Shown here: positions 52,394-61,918 of the stretch, one piece after another
Layout of the letters: every line of letters starts with the position of its first letter
Position numbering within the stretch: the first letter of the stretch is position 1
Assembly (NCBI GenBank): GCA_030428885.1
Contig: JAUIEJ010000010.1
Span: 62,001-126,000, forward strand
DNA: 64,000 nucleotides
Reading direction: 5' to 3'
Source of the DNA: Gemmatimonadota bacterium
GTDB taxonomy: Bacteria > Gemmatimonadota > Gemmatimonadetes > Longimicrobiales > Gaopeijiaceae
The notes under the pieces: generated by a model
Seen by the model: the letters and a program-made list of their open reading frames with translations, nothing else
Told to the model about the DNA's origin: nothing
The model's database searches: none
Made by a program: the position numbers and the translations under genes

Positions 52394-53395
52394 ATGCCCG
52401 ACCGTCGCACGTTCCTCAAGTCGTCCGCCCTGGGCGCCGCCGCGGGTCTGCCGCTCCTGGCGGCCTGCGCACCCGAGACGCCGGACGTGGCCCAGGATCC
52501 GGACGAGGGTGCGGTGGCACCGATTCGGCCCGTGGCCCTCTCCACCTGGAACCACGGCCTGGCGGCGAACCGCGAGGCATGGCCGATTCTCGAGAGCGGG
52601 GGCCGGGCCCTGGACGCCGTGGAAGCGGGAGTGCGGGTGCCCGAAGCCGATCCGGCCATCACCTCGGTGGGATACGGCGGGGCGCCCGACCGGGAGGGAC
52701 ACGTCACCCTGGACGCCTGCATCATGGACGAGGCGGGGCGCTGCGGGTCCGTGGCCTTCCTCCGGGAGATCCTCCACCCCATCTCGGTGGCCCGGAGGGT
52801 CATGGAGGAGACGCCCCACGTCATGCTCGTGGGACAGGGCGCCCAGGACTTCGCCGTGGCCCAGGGGTTCGAACGCCAGAACCTCCTCACCCCGGAGGCA
52901 GAGGCCAACTGGCGCACCTGGCTCGAGCGGAACGGCGAGACCGGACCGCCCCCGGTGAACACCGAAAACCACGACACCATCGGCATGCTCACCCTGGACA
53001 TGGACGGCAATCTCTCGGGAGCGTGCACCACCAGCGGGGCCGCCTACAAGCTCCACGGGCGGGTCGGCGATTCGCCCATCATCGGCGCCGGGCTCTACGT
53101 GGACAACGCCGTCGGGGGCGCCACGGCCACGGGATGGGGAGAGGCGGTGATCCGCGCGGTGGGCTGCTTCCTGGTCGTGGAACTCATGCGCCAGGGGCAC
53201 CCGCCCCAGGAGGCGTGCCGCCTCGCCGTGGAGCGGGTGATCGAGAAGAACCCGGACTGGCAGGAGATCCAGGTCGGCTTCATCGCCCTGGACCGGCAGG
53301 GCCGCTACGGGGGCTACTGCATCGCCCCGGGCTTCGACTACGCGGTGAAGACCCCCGACATCGACGAACTGGTGGACGCCCCCAGCCGACTCTGA
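52394..53395 (+). CDS. Glycosylasparaginase / isoaspartyl peptidase family Ntn hydrolase, exported
   Basis: A 333-residue N4-(beta-N-acetylglucosaminyl)-L-asparaginase homologue. It begins with a Tat-type signal (D-R-R-T-F-L-K) ending in a lipobox-like L-A-A-C, so it is probably exported folded. The precursor is cut autocatalytically before Thr195 in N-H-D-T-I-G-M, and that Thr is the nucleophile of the mature enzyme. Downstream are S-G-A and the G-x-G-x-Y-V-D-N and G-A-T-A-T-G-x-G substrate-site sequences. It removes asparagine from N-linked glycan stubs or acts on beta-aspartyl amides. GGAG precedes the start. Confidence 0.9.
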   Translation: MPDRRTFLKSSALGAAAGLPLLAACAPETPDVAQDPDEGAVAPIRPVALSTWNHGLAANREAWPILESGGRALDAVEAGVRVPEADPAITSVGYGGAPDREGHVTLDACIMDEAGRCGSVAFLREILHPISVARRVMEETPHVMLVGQGAQDFAVAQGFERQNLLTPEAEANWRTWLERNGETGPPPVNTENHDTIGMLTLDMDGNLSGACTTSGAAYKLHGRVGDSPIIGAGLYVDNAVGGATATGWGEAVIRAVGCFLVVELMRQGHPPQEACRLAVERVIEKNPDWQEIQVGFIALDRQGRYGGYCIAPGFDYAVKTPDIDELVDAPSRL

Positions 53396-53466
53396 GGCCC
53401 GGCCCCTCCGACGCCGACCGGGCGATCCCGCCCGCCGCCAGGTCTCCCGAACTGCCGGGGCCACCC

Positions 53467-53516
53467 CGGGATTGGAGGATTGGGGACACCGGGGCACCCC
53501 CGATCCTCCAATCCCG
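53467..53516. terminator. Long inverted repeat between convergent genes
   Basis: Two 19-base arms (53467-53485 and 53498-53516) are complementary at all but one position, and that pair becomes G-U in RNA, around a 12-base loop. It sits 71 bases after the asparaginase stop and faces the GOLPH3-family gene from the other side. No T-run is present. A bidirectional terminator or an intergenic repeat element are both possible. Confidence 0.5.
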
Positions 53517-53660
53517 CCGGTCACCGAGGCGGTTGGGAGGGTTGAGGGGCCCCAGGGCGCACGAACCCTCCAGGAGTGCCCGGCCGGTTACACGTGTGGA
53601 GGGTCGAGGACAGCCGCCCGGCCTGGTCTAAGGACGGCCGCACGTGCGGAGGATCGGGCG
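53474..53660 (+). repeat. Degenerate repeats around a GGAGG core
   Basis: Four copies of a short motif, roughly GGAGG(A/G)T(T/C)G followed by G-rich bases, start near 53474, 53536, 53598 and 53648. The spacings are 62, 62 and 50 bases. The last two are also preceded by CACGTG. The second has its own eight-base inverted repeat partner at 53564-53571. The region has no gene. Origin unknown: decayed tandem repeats or protein-binding sites. Confidence 0.4.
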
Positions 53661-53672
53661 AGGGTCCGCCCC

Positions 53673-54386
53673 TCAGCCCGCGGCCGCCGACGCCGTCGCG
53701 GCCGTGATGGCGGCGGTGGTGGCCGCCACCGCGGCGGCCTGGGCGGCGCGAATGGCCTCGCCCGCGGCCTCGGCCCCCGCCCCGGCCTGCTCGGACAGCT
53801 CGGCCACCCGACCCTTCAGGGCCTTCAGCTCCTTCCGGGAATAGACGGCTCGGAGCGCCGATGTGGCATGAGCCAGGGCCACCAGGAGGATCGTGCGGTC
53901 GTCGGGCGCCTCGGCGCCGTCGAGAGCCGCCCGGATCCGGGCGATGAGCGCCCGCTCGGGACCGGGATCGAGGGTCGGGTACACCCGGCGCTTGAAGAAC
54001 AGCAGCACCTGATCTTCCGTCGCCCGAAGCACGCCGCGCTGCGCCAGCTCGCGACCCACGTCGTGGCGCAGGCCCTTGATGCCGGCGAGGCGCGTCACCG
54101 TGTTCTTCGGTGAAGCGCGCCGCTTCGCCTCGGAGAGCTTCTTCAGGGCGGCATCCATGACTCCTTCGCCGAATCGAGTCCCCTCCACCACTTCCACGAA
54201 CTGCTTCGTCTTGCGGCCCCGGGGCTCGTCGACGATGGCGATCCGCCCCTCCAGGAGCAGTTCGGCGAAGACGGCGCCCGCCAGTCCCACGTGTTGCATC
54301 TGGCCGAACGCCAGGGTGCCCTTTTCGTCGTGGAGGGCGAGGAGCAGCAACTCGTGATGCGCGCGGAGGCGGGGACGGGGGGTCAT
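53673..54386 (-). CDS. GOLPH3/GPP34-family protein
   Basis: A 237-residue protein whose N-terminal part (H-H-E-L-L-L-L-A-L-H-D-E-K-G-T) matches the GOLPH3 (Vps74, GPP34) family. In eukaryotes these proteins bind phosphatidylinositol 4-phosphate at the Golgi; bacterial members have no settled role. The body (about 10-190) is helical. The C-terminal 45 residues are almost all Ala, Gly and Thr, a low-complexity tail. It begins two bases after the TonB-receptor stop, so the two are one transcript. Confidence 0.8.
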   Translation of the reverse strand: MTPRPRLRAHHELLLLALHDEKGTLAFGQMQHVGLAGAVFAELLLEGRIAIVDEPRGRKTKQFVEVVEGTRFGEGVMDAALKKLSEAKRRASPKNTVTRLAGIKGLRHDVGRELAQRGVLRATEDQVLLFFKRRVYPTLDPGPERALIARIRAALDGAEAPDDRTILLVALAHATSALRAVYSRKELKALKGRVAELSEQAGAGAEAAGEAIRAAQAAAVAATTAAITAATASAAAG

Positions 54387-54388
54387 GG

Positions 54389-56428
54389 TCAGAACACCCG
54401 GAGCTGGAACTGGAGCAGGCGGCCCGCTCGGGGAAGCCCGCACTGGTCGTAGAGGGCGGTGTCTCCCAGGTTCGAGGCCGACACCCGGGCCTCCACGCGG
54501 CGGCCGAGATTCCGGCTCGGGGCGAGGGTGAAGACCTTCGACAGGGCGGCGTTCAGCCACGTTCCGCCGGAGAGCTTCACATCGGATCCCGAGTCGGGGT
54601 CCTGGCAGAACTGCGACCCGGTGTACTCGGCCTCGGCCCGGGCGTCGATGCCCGCCAGGAGGGGGAACCGAACCCAGGCACGGCCGGCCCGCTCGGGCAT
54701 GTTTTCCGGCTCCACCGAGGCCGCCGCGCCGGGATCGGTGAGGACCACGTCCTGGAGCAGGACATCGCCCCCCACCTCCCACGCGCCGAACGACCGGGAC
54801 GCCAGCACCTCCAGCCCCGTGCTCCGCAACTCGTCGGAGTTGATCCGCATCCGCTTGCCGCCCTCCAGGGTGACCCGGCGAATGGCCCCGTCCAGGGCGT
54901 TCCGGAACCCCACGATCTGGACCTCGCCCCGGCCCAGACGGGTGGTCACGCCGCCCTCGAACGACACCAGGTGCTCCGGCGCGAGATCGGGATTGGGCAC
55001 GAAGCGGTTCAGGGCCTCGGAGTAGCTCTCCCGGAGCGCCGGAAAACGCCCCCGCCGGCTCAGGCCCGCGTGGACCAGGGTGTTGCCCTCGTCGAAGAGG
55101 GCCGACAGGCCGACGCGGCCGCCCCAGTCGTCCAGGGTGCCCAGGGACTCCCGGCCGGCGGTGCGAGGCGTGGTGCCCCGGTCCCAGGCGGCTCCCAGGC
55201 TGAGGCGCAGCCCGTCCAGCGCCCCCACCGGCTCGTCCACGAGCTGCCACAAGGTCTCGCCGGCCAGGCTCATGAGGCGTTGCTGGAACCGATCGGACGC
55301 CCCCTCGACGGTGGAGGTGTGGTGGATGTCGGCCAGGGTGAAGGCGCCCCGCAGATCGCCGCGGGACCCCAGGGTGTGGTCACCCAGGATCCGGAGCGTC
55401 GTGGTGCGGTCGTCGCCCTCCTCGGTCTCCACGACCTGGTCGTAGGCCCGGGTGGCGTAGCTGTCGATCACCGTGGTGCCGGCGTCGTAGCCCAGGCTCA
55501 TCTCCAGGTCGCCCCGCCCCCAGGGGGTGTCGTGGAAGCCCGTGCCGCCCGAGGCGGCCACCACCGTCCGGGTCATGTCGGGGTACCGCCAGAGTCGCGG
55601 CTCCTCGGCGCCCAGTTCACCGGCGATGCCCCGCTCGGCATCGAACGAGGCCGCCGACACGCTGGTCCAGGCGCCCCCGTCGGAGGCGTAGCGCAGCGAC
55701 AGGAAACCGTTGACGTTGCGGGTGTCGGTGTTGAGGCGAAGGCCGTCGGAGGGCACGGGCTCGGCCACCCCTCCCGGCAGGGGGAACCCCGGCGTGTCCC
55801 GGTACCCCACACCGGCCCGGACCGCCCCTTCGCCACCGTCGGTGTGGAAGGGCCGTTCGCCCACGGCCGTGGCCCCGAAGCCCCCTTCGCTGTCGCCGCC
55901 CACCGAGACCGACACGGACGAGCGGGTCGGCATCACCCCGGCGGTGCCCACGTTCATCTCCACCACGCCCCCCAGCACGTTGGGCCCGTGGAGGATCGAC
56001 GACAGCCCCCGGACCACCGTGACTTCCTGCACCGCTCCCGCCGGAAGGATCGAGACGTCGGTGCGGGCGTCCCAGCCCAGGGTGAGGGGGACCCCGTCGA
56101 AGAGCACGGCCACCTGCCGGCTCTCCGAACCCCGCACCGTCACCTCGGCCTCGCCCCGTGAATTGGTCCGGATATGGAGCATGGGAAGCTCCCGCAGCAC
56201 CTCTTCGGTGGTGGCCGCCGCGGGCAGGAGCAGGGAATCGAGGGTGACCTCGATGGCGCTGGCGCCTCCCACGGTGGTCACGGGCCGGACCGCCTGGACC
56301 CGGATGCCCTCCACCCGGAAGACCGTGGTGTCCCGGGCGGTGGTGGAATCGGGCACCTGGGCGCCGGCGGGAGCGGCCAGGGCCCCCACGACCAGCGCGA
56401 GAGTGGAACGAACAGCGGTGCACTTCAT
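54389..56428 (-). CDS. TonB-dependent outer-membrane receptor
   Basis: A 679-residue receptor with a signal peptide (1-23). The plug domain (about 40-165) contains the V-R-G-S-E-S-R-Q-V-A-V-L-F-D-G-V-P and V-R-G-L-S-S-I-L-H-G-P-N-V-L-G-G-V pieces. A 22-strand barrel follows and ends in Phe, as outer-membrane proteins require. It imports siderophores, cobalamin, metals or similar ligands using TonB energy; no ligand is deducible. No riboswitch was recognised upstream, though a small inverted repeat is present. It is followed directly by the GOLPH3-family gene. Confidence 0.9.
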   Translation of the reverse strand: MKCTAVRSTLALVVGALAAPAGAQVPDSTTARDTTVFRVEGIRVQAVRPVTTVGGASAIEVTLDSLLLPAAATTEEVLRELPMLHIRTNSRGEAEVTVRGSESRQVAVLFDGVPLTLGWDARTDVSILPAGAVQEVTVVRGLSSILHGPNVLGGVVEMNVGTAGVMPTRSSVSVSVGGDSEGGFGATAVGERPFHTDGGEGAVRAGVGYRDTPGFPLPGGVAEPVPSDGLRLNTDTRNVNGFLSLRYASDGGAWTSVSAASFDAERGIAGELGAEEPRLWRYPDMTRTVVAASGGTGFHDTPWGRGDLEMSLGYDAGTTVIDSYATRAYDQVVETEEGDDRTTTLRILGDHTLGSRGDLRGAFTLADIHHTSTVEGASDRFQQRLMSLAGETLWQLVDEPVGALDGLRLSLGAAWDRGTTPRTAGRESLGTLDDWGGRVGLSALFDEGNTLVHAGLSRRGRFPALRESYSEALNRFVPNPDLAPEHLVSFEGGVTTRLGRGEVQIVGFRNALDGAIRRVTLEGGKRMRINSDELRSTGLEVLASRSFGAWEVGGDVLLQDVVLTDPGAAASVEPENMPERAGRAWVRFPLLAGIDARAEAEYTGSQFCQDPDSGSDVKLSGGTWLNAALSKVFTLAPSRNLGRRVEARVSASNLGDTALYDQCGLPRAGRLLQFQLRVF

Positions 56429-56469
56429 GAAGCGGGGGGGTCGAAGGGCGTGTGTACGTGCCTCGCCCT

Positions 56470-56498
56470 CAACGACACGTCGGTGTGGCAGGTCGTTG
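56470..56498. promoter_or_regulatory. Inverted repeat upstream of the TonB receptor gene
   Basis: CAACGAC (56470-56476) and GTCGTTG (56492-56498) are perfectly complementary around a 15-base centre that holds a further ACAC/GTGT pair. It lies 41 bases before the receptor start and 21 after the formate dehydrogenase beta stop. It could be an operator for a dimeric repressor or a terminator stem; no evidence separates them. Confidence 0.3.
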
Positions 56499-56519
56499 AC
56501 GATGCCCCGCGCCGGCGCC

Positions 56520-58184
56520 TCATCCCTCGACGTGGGCCCGGACCCGTTCGGGGAAGTAGCGGACGAGACTTTCGGTCACCAACGGCGCCGCCTGCCCGAG
56601 CCCGCAGGCCGAGGTGCTCTTCATGGTCTCGTGGAGGTCGGCCAACTCGTCGAGCCACGCCGCCAGGCTCCCGGGCCCGGCCGCGCCGGCCAGCCGTTCG
56701 GTGAGCCGGGTGGTCCCGATGCGGCAGGGGAAACACTTCCCGCACGACTCGTGGGCGAAGAACGCCATGGCGTCGTGGGCCACCTGCAGCATGTCCCGGG
56801 TCTCGTCGAACACCATGATGCCCCCGGCCCCGAGGAAGGACTTCCGGGCCCGGATCGAGGGCTCGTCCAGGGTGACCTCGAGATCGGGCCCGGCCAGGAA
56901 CCCTCCCGAGAGTCCCGCCATGGTGACCGCCTGGATCGCCCGCCCGCCCCGACCCCCTCCCGCCCAGTCGTGGAGGAGCGTGGCCAGGGGGAGTCCCAGG
57001 GGCACCTCGTAGTTGCCGGGACGCTCGATGTCGCCCGAGAGGGAGATCAGCTTCGTGCCCGCGTGGTCGCCGCGACCGAGATTCCGGTACCACTCGGCCC
57101 CCAGGGAGACGATGGGGGGTACCGAGGCCAGCGTCTCCACGTTGTTCACCGCCGTGGGCGTGGACTCGTACCCGTGGGTCACGGGATAGGGCGGCCGGTT
57201 GCGGGGAAACGGGTGGCGACCCTCCAGGGAGTTCAGGAGGGAGGTTTCCTCTCCGCAGATGTAGGCCCCGGCGCCCCGGCGGAGATGGAGTTCGATGCCC
57301 CGCCCCACGTACCCCGCCTCCCGGGCCTCGTCCAGGGCCCTGGCCAGAACGGCGGCGGTCTCGGGGTACTCGTACCGGAGATACAGGAAGCCCCGGGTAG
57401 CGCCGGTGGCCACGGCCGCCAGGAGCATGCCCTCGATGACCGCGTGGGGATCGTGGTCCATGAGCACCCGGTCCTTGAAGCATCCGGGTTCGCCCTCGTC
57501 GGCGTTGCACACCACCGTCTTCGGCCCGCCCGAAGCCTGGCGCACGGCTCGCCACTTCCGGCCCGTGGGGAACCCCGCCCCACCCCGCCCCGCCAGTCCG
57601 GCGGCCTCCACCACCGCCAGCACCGCTTCGCCGTCGCCGTCCCGGACCGACTCGAAGGCCCGGTACCCGCCGGTGGCCCGATACCCGTCGATGCCGGAGC
57701 GGCCAGGGGTCCGGATGTGGCGGAACACACATTCCTCCACGCCGTCGACGGGGGCGGGAGGGAGAGGCGAGGGGCGGGACCGAAGGGAGCCGTCGGCCGA
57801 CCCCACGAAGGTGTCGTGGCCCCGGATCACGGGGATGGGGTCGTCGCACCGCCCGCTGCACGGCATGGCGGTGGCCCCCTCGAGGTGCTCCAGCAGATCG
57901 TCGGCGCCCCGGAGCCGGCACACCGGCCCGGTGCAGACCCGGGGAGCGGTGAGGCCCCCGGGCTCCCGGGCGAAATGGTGGTAGAAGGTGACCGTGCCAT
58001 ACAGATCGGCCAGGGGAATCCGGAGGCCCTCGGCCACGGCCCGGAGAGCCTCTTCGCTCAAGTACCCGTCCCGGTCGTGGAAGGCGTGGAGCAGCGGGAG
58101 GAGCGGCGCCTCCCGGTCCCTCCATCGGTCCACCAGGGCCCGGTCCCCCGGGGCCATGGGCAGCCGAACCGTGGGTCGGTTCAT
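56520..58184 (-). CDS. fdhB: NAD-dependent formate dehydrogenase beta subunit (NuoE-NuoF fusion)
   Basis: A 554-residue fusion. Residues 15-135 are a NuoE-like thioredoxin-fold 2Fe-2S domain (C-T-G-P-V-C and C-S-G-R-C). The remainder is NuoF-like: G-R-G-G-A-G-F-P-T-G-R-K-W for FMN/NADH, N-A-D-E-G-E-P-G, and a 4Fe-4S site, S-C-G-K-C-x-P-C-R-x-G with a later Cys. It passes electrons from the alpha subunit to NAD. The partner alpha gene is about 5 kb downstream on the same strand with other genes between. ATG 58184 overlaps the amidohydrolase stop as ATGA. It could serve another NAD-linked hydrogenase, but none is in view. Confidence 0.87.
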   Translation of the reverse strand: MNRPTVRLPMAPGDRALVDRWRDREAPLLPLLHAFHDRDGYLSEEALRAVAEGLRIPLADLYGTVTFYHHFAREPGGLTAPRVCTGPVCRLRGADDLLEHLEGATAMPCSGRCDDPIPVIRGHDTFVGSADGSLRSRPSPLPPAPVDGVEECVFRHIRTPGRSGIDGYRATGGYRAFESVRDGDGEAVLAVVEAAGLAGRGGAGFPTGRKWRAVRQASGGPKTVVCNADEGEPGCFKDRVLMDHDPHAVIEGMLLAAVATGATRGFLYLRYEYPETAAVLARALDEAREAGYVGRGIELHLRRGAGAYICGEETSLLNSLEGRHPFPRNRPPYPVTHGYESTPTAVNNVETLASVPPIVSLGAEWYRNLGRGDHAGTKLISLSGDIERPGNYEVPLGLPLATLLHDWAGGGRGGRAIQAVTMAGLSGGFLAGPDLEVTLDEPSIRARKSFLGAGGIMVFDETRDMLQVAHDAMAFFAHESCGKCFPCRIGTTRLTERLAGAAGPGSLAAWLDELADLHETMKSTSACGLGQAAPLVTESLVRYFPERVRAHVEG

Positions 58185-61100
58185 CGCCCGATCCCGGCGG
58201 CGGGAACGGGCACCGGCGCCTCGTCGTTCCAGTAGAACGGACCGGCCTGGAGCTGACGCGGCCACACCTCATCCAGGGTGGCGGCGTCCCGGAGGCGGCC
58301 GTTGAGCATCACCCGCCAGACGTCGTCGCTGTTGCGCAGGTCGGCCAGGGGGTCGGCGTCCAGAATCACCAGGTCGGCCACCTTGCCCACCTCGATGGAT
58401 CCCAGGTCGTCGTCCAGTCCCAGGGCCGCGGCCCCCACGATGGTGGCCATGCGCAGCGCCTCGTGGGGCGTGACGTCGGGACCCATGCCCATGGCCCACA
58501 GCTCCCAGTGGTACCCCAGACCCTGGAGCTGGCCGTGGCTGCCGATGCCGCCCCGGCCTCCGGCCTCCACCACCCGGTCCACGAAGTCGGCGATGAGAGG
58601 GAACGGATACTGGTTGTCGTGGAACCACCCGTTGTCGCCGGCCCCCGTGGGGCCCGGTCGCCGCAGGGTGCGCTGCATGACGTCCTCGAAGGGCGTGAAG
58701 GCCCGGAGGCGCTCGTTCTCGAAGGCGTCTTCCCGGGAGTAGAAGTAGTTCTCCGCCCAGGGGCCGCCGTAGGTCACGAGCATGGTGGGCGTCGACGCCA
58801 TTCCCGATTGGGCCACGAGCTGGACCACGTCGTCGTAGTGGGGCATCCCCGGCAGGTTGTGCTCGGTGCCCGAATACCCGTCCTGAGCCATGGTGAGGTT
58901 TTCCTCGAAGTCGAGCCCGCCCTCGGTGGTGGGCATGATCTCGAGCTCCCGGGCGGCCTGGACGATCCACTGGCGCTGCTCCCGGTTGCCGGCGCCGTAC
59001 ATCTTGACGGTCTTGGTGTCGTAGTAGTCGGCGTAGCGCCGGAGCACGTCCCGGGCGTGGTCCAGATCCCGGACGTTTTCGCTGGAGAAGATCCCGGGCC
59101 CGGTGGAGTAGATCCGGGGGCCCAGGGTCCGGCCGGCCCGGACCATGTCTTCGTAGGTGAGCACGTCGGTGCTGCCGGTCTGGGGATCCCGGGTGGTGGT
59201 GACCCCGAAGGCCAGGTTGGCGGCATAGGCCCACGGCTGGGGCCGATGGAAGCCGTACGCGGCCCGGAGATGGGCGTGGGTGTCCACGTACCCGGGCAGG
59301 ACCGTGCGCCCCGATACGTCGATCTCGGTGGCGCCCGCCGGAATGTCCACGCTGCCCCGGGGACCCACCGCCACGATGCGATTGCCCCGCACCACCACGT
59401 CACCGTCGTCGATGATCTCGTCGCCGCGCATGGTGATCACCCGCCCGCCTCGCAGGGCCACGACGCCCTCGGGGAGGTCGCGCCCGTACTCCACCTCGAC
59501 GCGGAACTCCACCGGGCGATACCCGGCCTCGTCTTCGTCCTCGTCCTCGTCCTCATCCTCGGCCTCGTCGTCCCCCGGGGCGTTGGCCGCGGCGGCCACG
59601 CTGTCGTCGTAGGCCCGGGCGGCGTCGAGATCGTAGATCACGTGGGCGTTGCCCACCGACCAGTGGACCGTGGTGCCGTCCCGTCCCCACGTGGGGAACT
59701 GGCCGCCGATCTCGGTGAGCTTCCGGGCCGGGAATGTGGCGTTGTCGGGGTTCGACACGTTGATGGTGGGCGCCTCTCCCCCCACCCGGGGCACGGTGAC
59801 CACGTAGAGATCGTTGACGATCTGGGCCAGAGCCCGATCCTCGCCCGGAGCCATGAAGATGGCCCCGGCATTCTGCCCCTGGCCTCCCCCGGCCGAGGGC
59901 CGGCCCCGCACCTTGAGCCACGACTTCCGGTCGGTGAGGTCCCACCGCATGGACACCAGGCCGTCGGCGAAGGAGTTGGCCCAGATCCGCTCCGGATCGT
60001 CGGTGAAATGGAAGTTGGAGAGTCCGGACGTGGGCCCCAGTACCTCCACGTCACCGCCCGTGGCCGGCACCCGGACCAGGTCGGACGGTTCCCCCAGGAT
60101 GCCCCGCTGGAGCGACGCCTCGTACGTCCGGGCCGAAGCCCGCACCGCCAGGATCCACGCACCGTCGGGCGACCATTCGGGGTCGCGATAGAGGGCCGGG
60201 TCGGTGGTGAGGCGCTCGGGCTCACCCGATCCGTCGGCCCTCACGCGCCAGAGGGACCCTCCTTCCGCGTCGGACCAGCTTCCGAAGGCGATCCACCGCC
60301 CGTCGGGAGACCAGGTGGGGTTCTGCTGCACCTCGCCCACCCCCTCGGCCAGACGCACCGGGGTCCCGTCGGGGACGGCCACGACCTGGAGGTCGTTCAA
60401 GGTGGAGAAGGCCAGCCGCCGGCCGTCGGGCGAGGGGACCGCGTCCTGGATCTGCTTCGCCGTGAAGGTGGGGGAGTCGTCGATCCGGTAGGCGAAGTCC
60501 ACCAGGGGTCCCATGGGGAGTTCCACATCCACCGAAAACGGGATCTCCGTCGCCGGCGTGCCGTCCACCGGGACCCGCCACAGCCTGCCGCCGTACGAGG
60601 CGACCACCGCCTCGGAATCGGGGGTGAACGACATGCCGGGATAGGCGTCCCGGGTGGCGGCGGCCTCCTGATCGTCCCGCTGGACCGGCCAGGCGAGCCA
60701 CCGCTCCGCCCCGGTCTCCAGGTCCCGGATCCGGAGTCCCGTATCGGCGATGTGACGGGAGGCGTAGACCAACCACCGTCCGTCGGGGGAGAGGGTGGGC
60801 CGAAAGCCCCCGCCCCACCGGTCGCTCCGCCCCGAGATCTCGCCCGTGTCCCGGTCGTAGACGGCGAGCTGATAGATGTTCATGCCGTTGTTGTACCCGC
60901 CCCCGGTGCGCCCGCCGAACCAGATCCAGCGGTCGTCGGCGCCGAAGGCCGCGCCCATGGTGCGCAGGGCCGCGGGTTCGTCGATGAGCTGCACGCCGCT
61001 GCCGCCCGTGCGGTGGATCATCCACAGCTTCGAGCCCTTGGTGACCACCACGTAGTCGCCGTCGGGGGTGAACTCGGGGGAGATGTAGCTGTCGTGACTG

Positions 61101-61558
61101 CCCCGGGTCAGCTTGGTGGTGTCGGTGAGATCGAGAGACAGGATCCAGACGTTCTCGCCGCCATCGCGGTCGGAGGTGAACACCACCGACTCCCCGTCGG
61201 GAGAGAATCGGGGCTGGGCGTCGAAGCCCATACCCCGCGTGAGGGGCGTGGCGGTGCCGCCGGTCACGGGCAACGTGTAGAGGTCGCCCAGGAGATCGAA
61301 AACGAGGGTGGCCCCGTCGGGGCTCACGTCCACCGACATCCACGAACCCTCCGTGGCCTCCATGCGCAGCGTCCGGGTGGGCTCCAGGGGCAGGCCCTCC
61401 TGCAGGGGGTTCGTCTCGCTCTCCACGGTGTCGGCGGGAGCGGCGGGAGGCTCCTGCCCCGCTGCGGACGCCGGCTGGGAGGCGCCCCAGAGAAGGAAGG
61501 CCAGGAGGAACGGGGCGAACCGAAGGGCTCCGGACGGGAACGGGAGGGACCGGGTCAT
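58181..61558 (-). CDS. Exported TolB-like propeller and amidohydrolase fusion protein
   Basis: A 1125-residue protein with a signal peptide (about 1-33). It has many WD40/TolB-type blades (repeated S-P-D-G-R/E and F-T-P-D units, about 60-690), an acidic Glu/Asp run near 680 and a metal-dependent amidohydrolase domain (about 710-1110). The metal site D-T-H-A-H-L opens that domain; it later has G-T-E-H-N, G-I-G-S-H-G and a closing D-L-V-I-L-D. Such fusions are thought to be exported peptidases or imidazolonepropionase-like hydrolases; the substrate is unknown. Its stop overlaps the formate dehydrogenase beta start, an odd coupling of unrelated functions. Confidence 0.85.
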   Translation of the reverse strand: MTRSLPFPSGALRFAPFLLAFLLWGASQPASAAGQEPPAAPADTVESETNPLQEGLPLEPTRTLRMEATEGSWMSVDVSPDGATLVFDLLGDLYTLPVTGGTATPLTRGMGFDAQPRFSPDGESVVFTSDRDGGENVWILSLDLTDTTKLTRGSHDSYISPEFTPDGDYVVVTKGSKLWMIHRTGGSGVQLIDEPAALRTMGAAFGADDRWIWFGGRTGGGYNNGMNIYQLAVYDRDTGEISGRSDRWGGGFRPTLSPDGRWLVYASRHIADTGLRIRDLETGAERWLAWPVQRDDQEAAATRDAYPGMSFTPDSEAVVASYGGRLWRVPVDGTPATEIPFSVDVELPMGPLVDFAYRIDDSPTFTAKQIQDAVPSPDGRRLAFSTLNDLQVVAVPDGTPVRLAEGVGEVQQNPTWSPDGRWIAFGSWSDAEGGSLWRVRADGSGEPERLTTDPALYRDPEWSPDGAWILAVRASARTYEASLQRGILGEPSDLVRVPATGGDVEVLGPTSGLSNFHFTDDPERIWANSFADGLVSMRWDLTDRKSWLKVRGRPSAGGGQGQNAGAIFMAPGEDRALAQIVNDLYVVTVPRVGGEAPTINVSNPDNATFPARKLTEIGGQFPTWGRDGTTVHWSVGNAHVIYDLDAARAYDDSVAAAANAPGDDEAEDEDEDEDEDEAGYRPVEFRVEVEYGRDLPEGVVALRGGRVITMRGDEIIDDGDVVVRGNRIVAVGPRGSVDIPAGATEIDVSGRTVLPGYVDTHAHLRAAYGFHRPQPWAYAANLAFGVTTTRDPQTGSTDVLTYEDMVRAGRTLGPRIYSTGPGIFSSENVRDLDHARDVLRRYADYYDTKTVKMYGAGNREQRQWIVQAARELEIMPTTEGGLDFEENLTMAQDGYSGTEHNLPGMPHYDDVVQLVAQSGMASTPTMLVTYGGPWAENYFYSREDAFENERLRAFTPFEDVMQRTLRRPGPTGAGDNGWFHDNQYPFPLIADFVDRVVEAGGRGGIGSHGQLQGLGYHWELWAMGMGPDVTPHEALRMATIVGAAALGLDDDLGSIEVGKVADLVILDADPLADLRNSDDVWRVMLNGRLRDAATLDEVWPRQLQAGPFYWNDEAPVPVPAAGIGR

Positions 61559-61918
61559 GGCGCTGGGGGCTCGGGCTCGGAGGAGTCGCCTGACGTTATG
61601 GCCGCCGGAGTAGCTTCGCCACCGATCCCCGCGCGCGGGGGCGCCTCCGGCCTCCCCGCCGAGGTGGCCCGACGATCGTTGCGGCAATGCCACAGGGTGA
61701 CGGGCAGATCGCAACGCCCCCGAGGGGCAGTGCACCCGGCCTGGACGGGGCGGTCGGGGCCCGATCGTGGCCGTTCGCCGCCACGAATCGCCGTTCCGGA
61801 GGCCACAGCCGGGCCGCTGGTACGCCGGTTGCTGGTACGGGCTCCTCCCGAGCGTCCCCTCCAGCCCCACGCCGGCGAGGCCCATGCGGTTCAGCGTCCA
61901 ACCTACCCTGGAGTCCCC
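61559..61918. other. Intergenic region of 360 bases without a recognised gene
   Basis: This gap separates divergent genes. Open frames cross it but none has a start, ribosome site or recognisable protein. CTACCCT about ten bases before the next GTG could be a -10 element. CATAAC, reading left, could serve the amidohydrolase. Nothing else is seen. Confidence 0.4.

Noticed and set aside
59525-59570. Tandem TCCTCGTC-type repeat
   Set aside because: It encodes the acidic Glu/Asp run inside the amidohydrolase protein on the minus strand and is low-complexity coding sequence, not an independent repeat element.
58463-61918. Very long plus-strand frames through the amidohydrolase, PKS and NRPS genes
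   Set aside because: They are shadows in a high-GC genome: low-complexity Gly/Arg/Pro/His text with no family motifs, opposite well-conserved genes.
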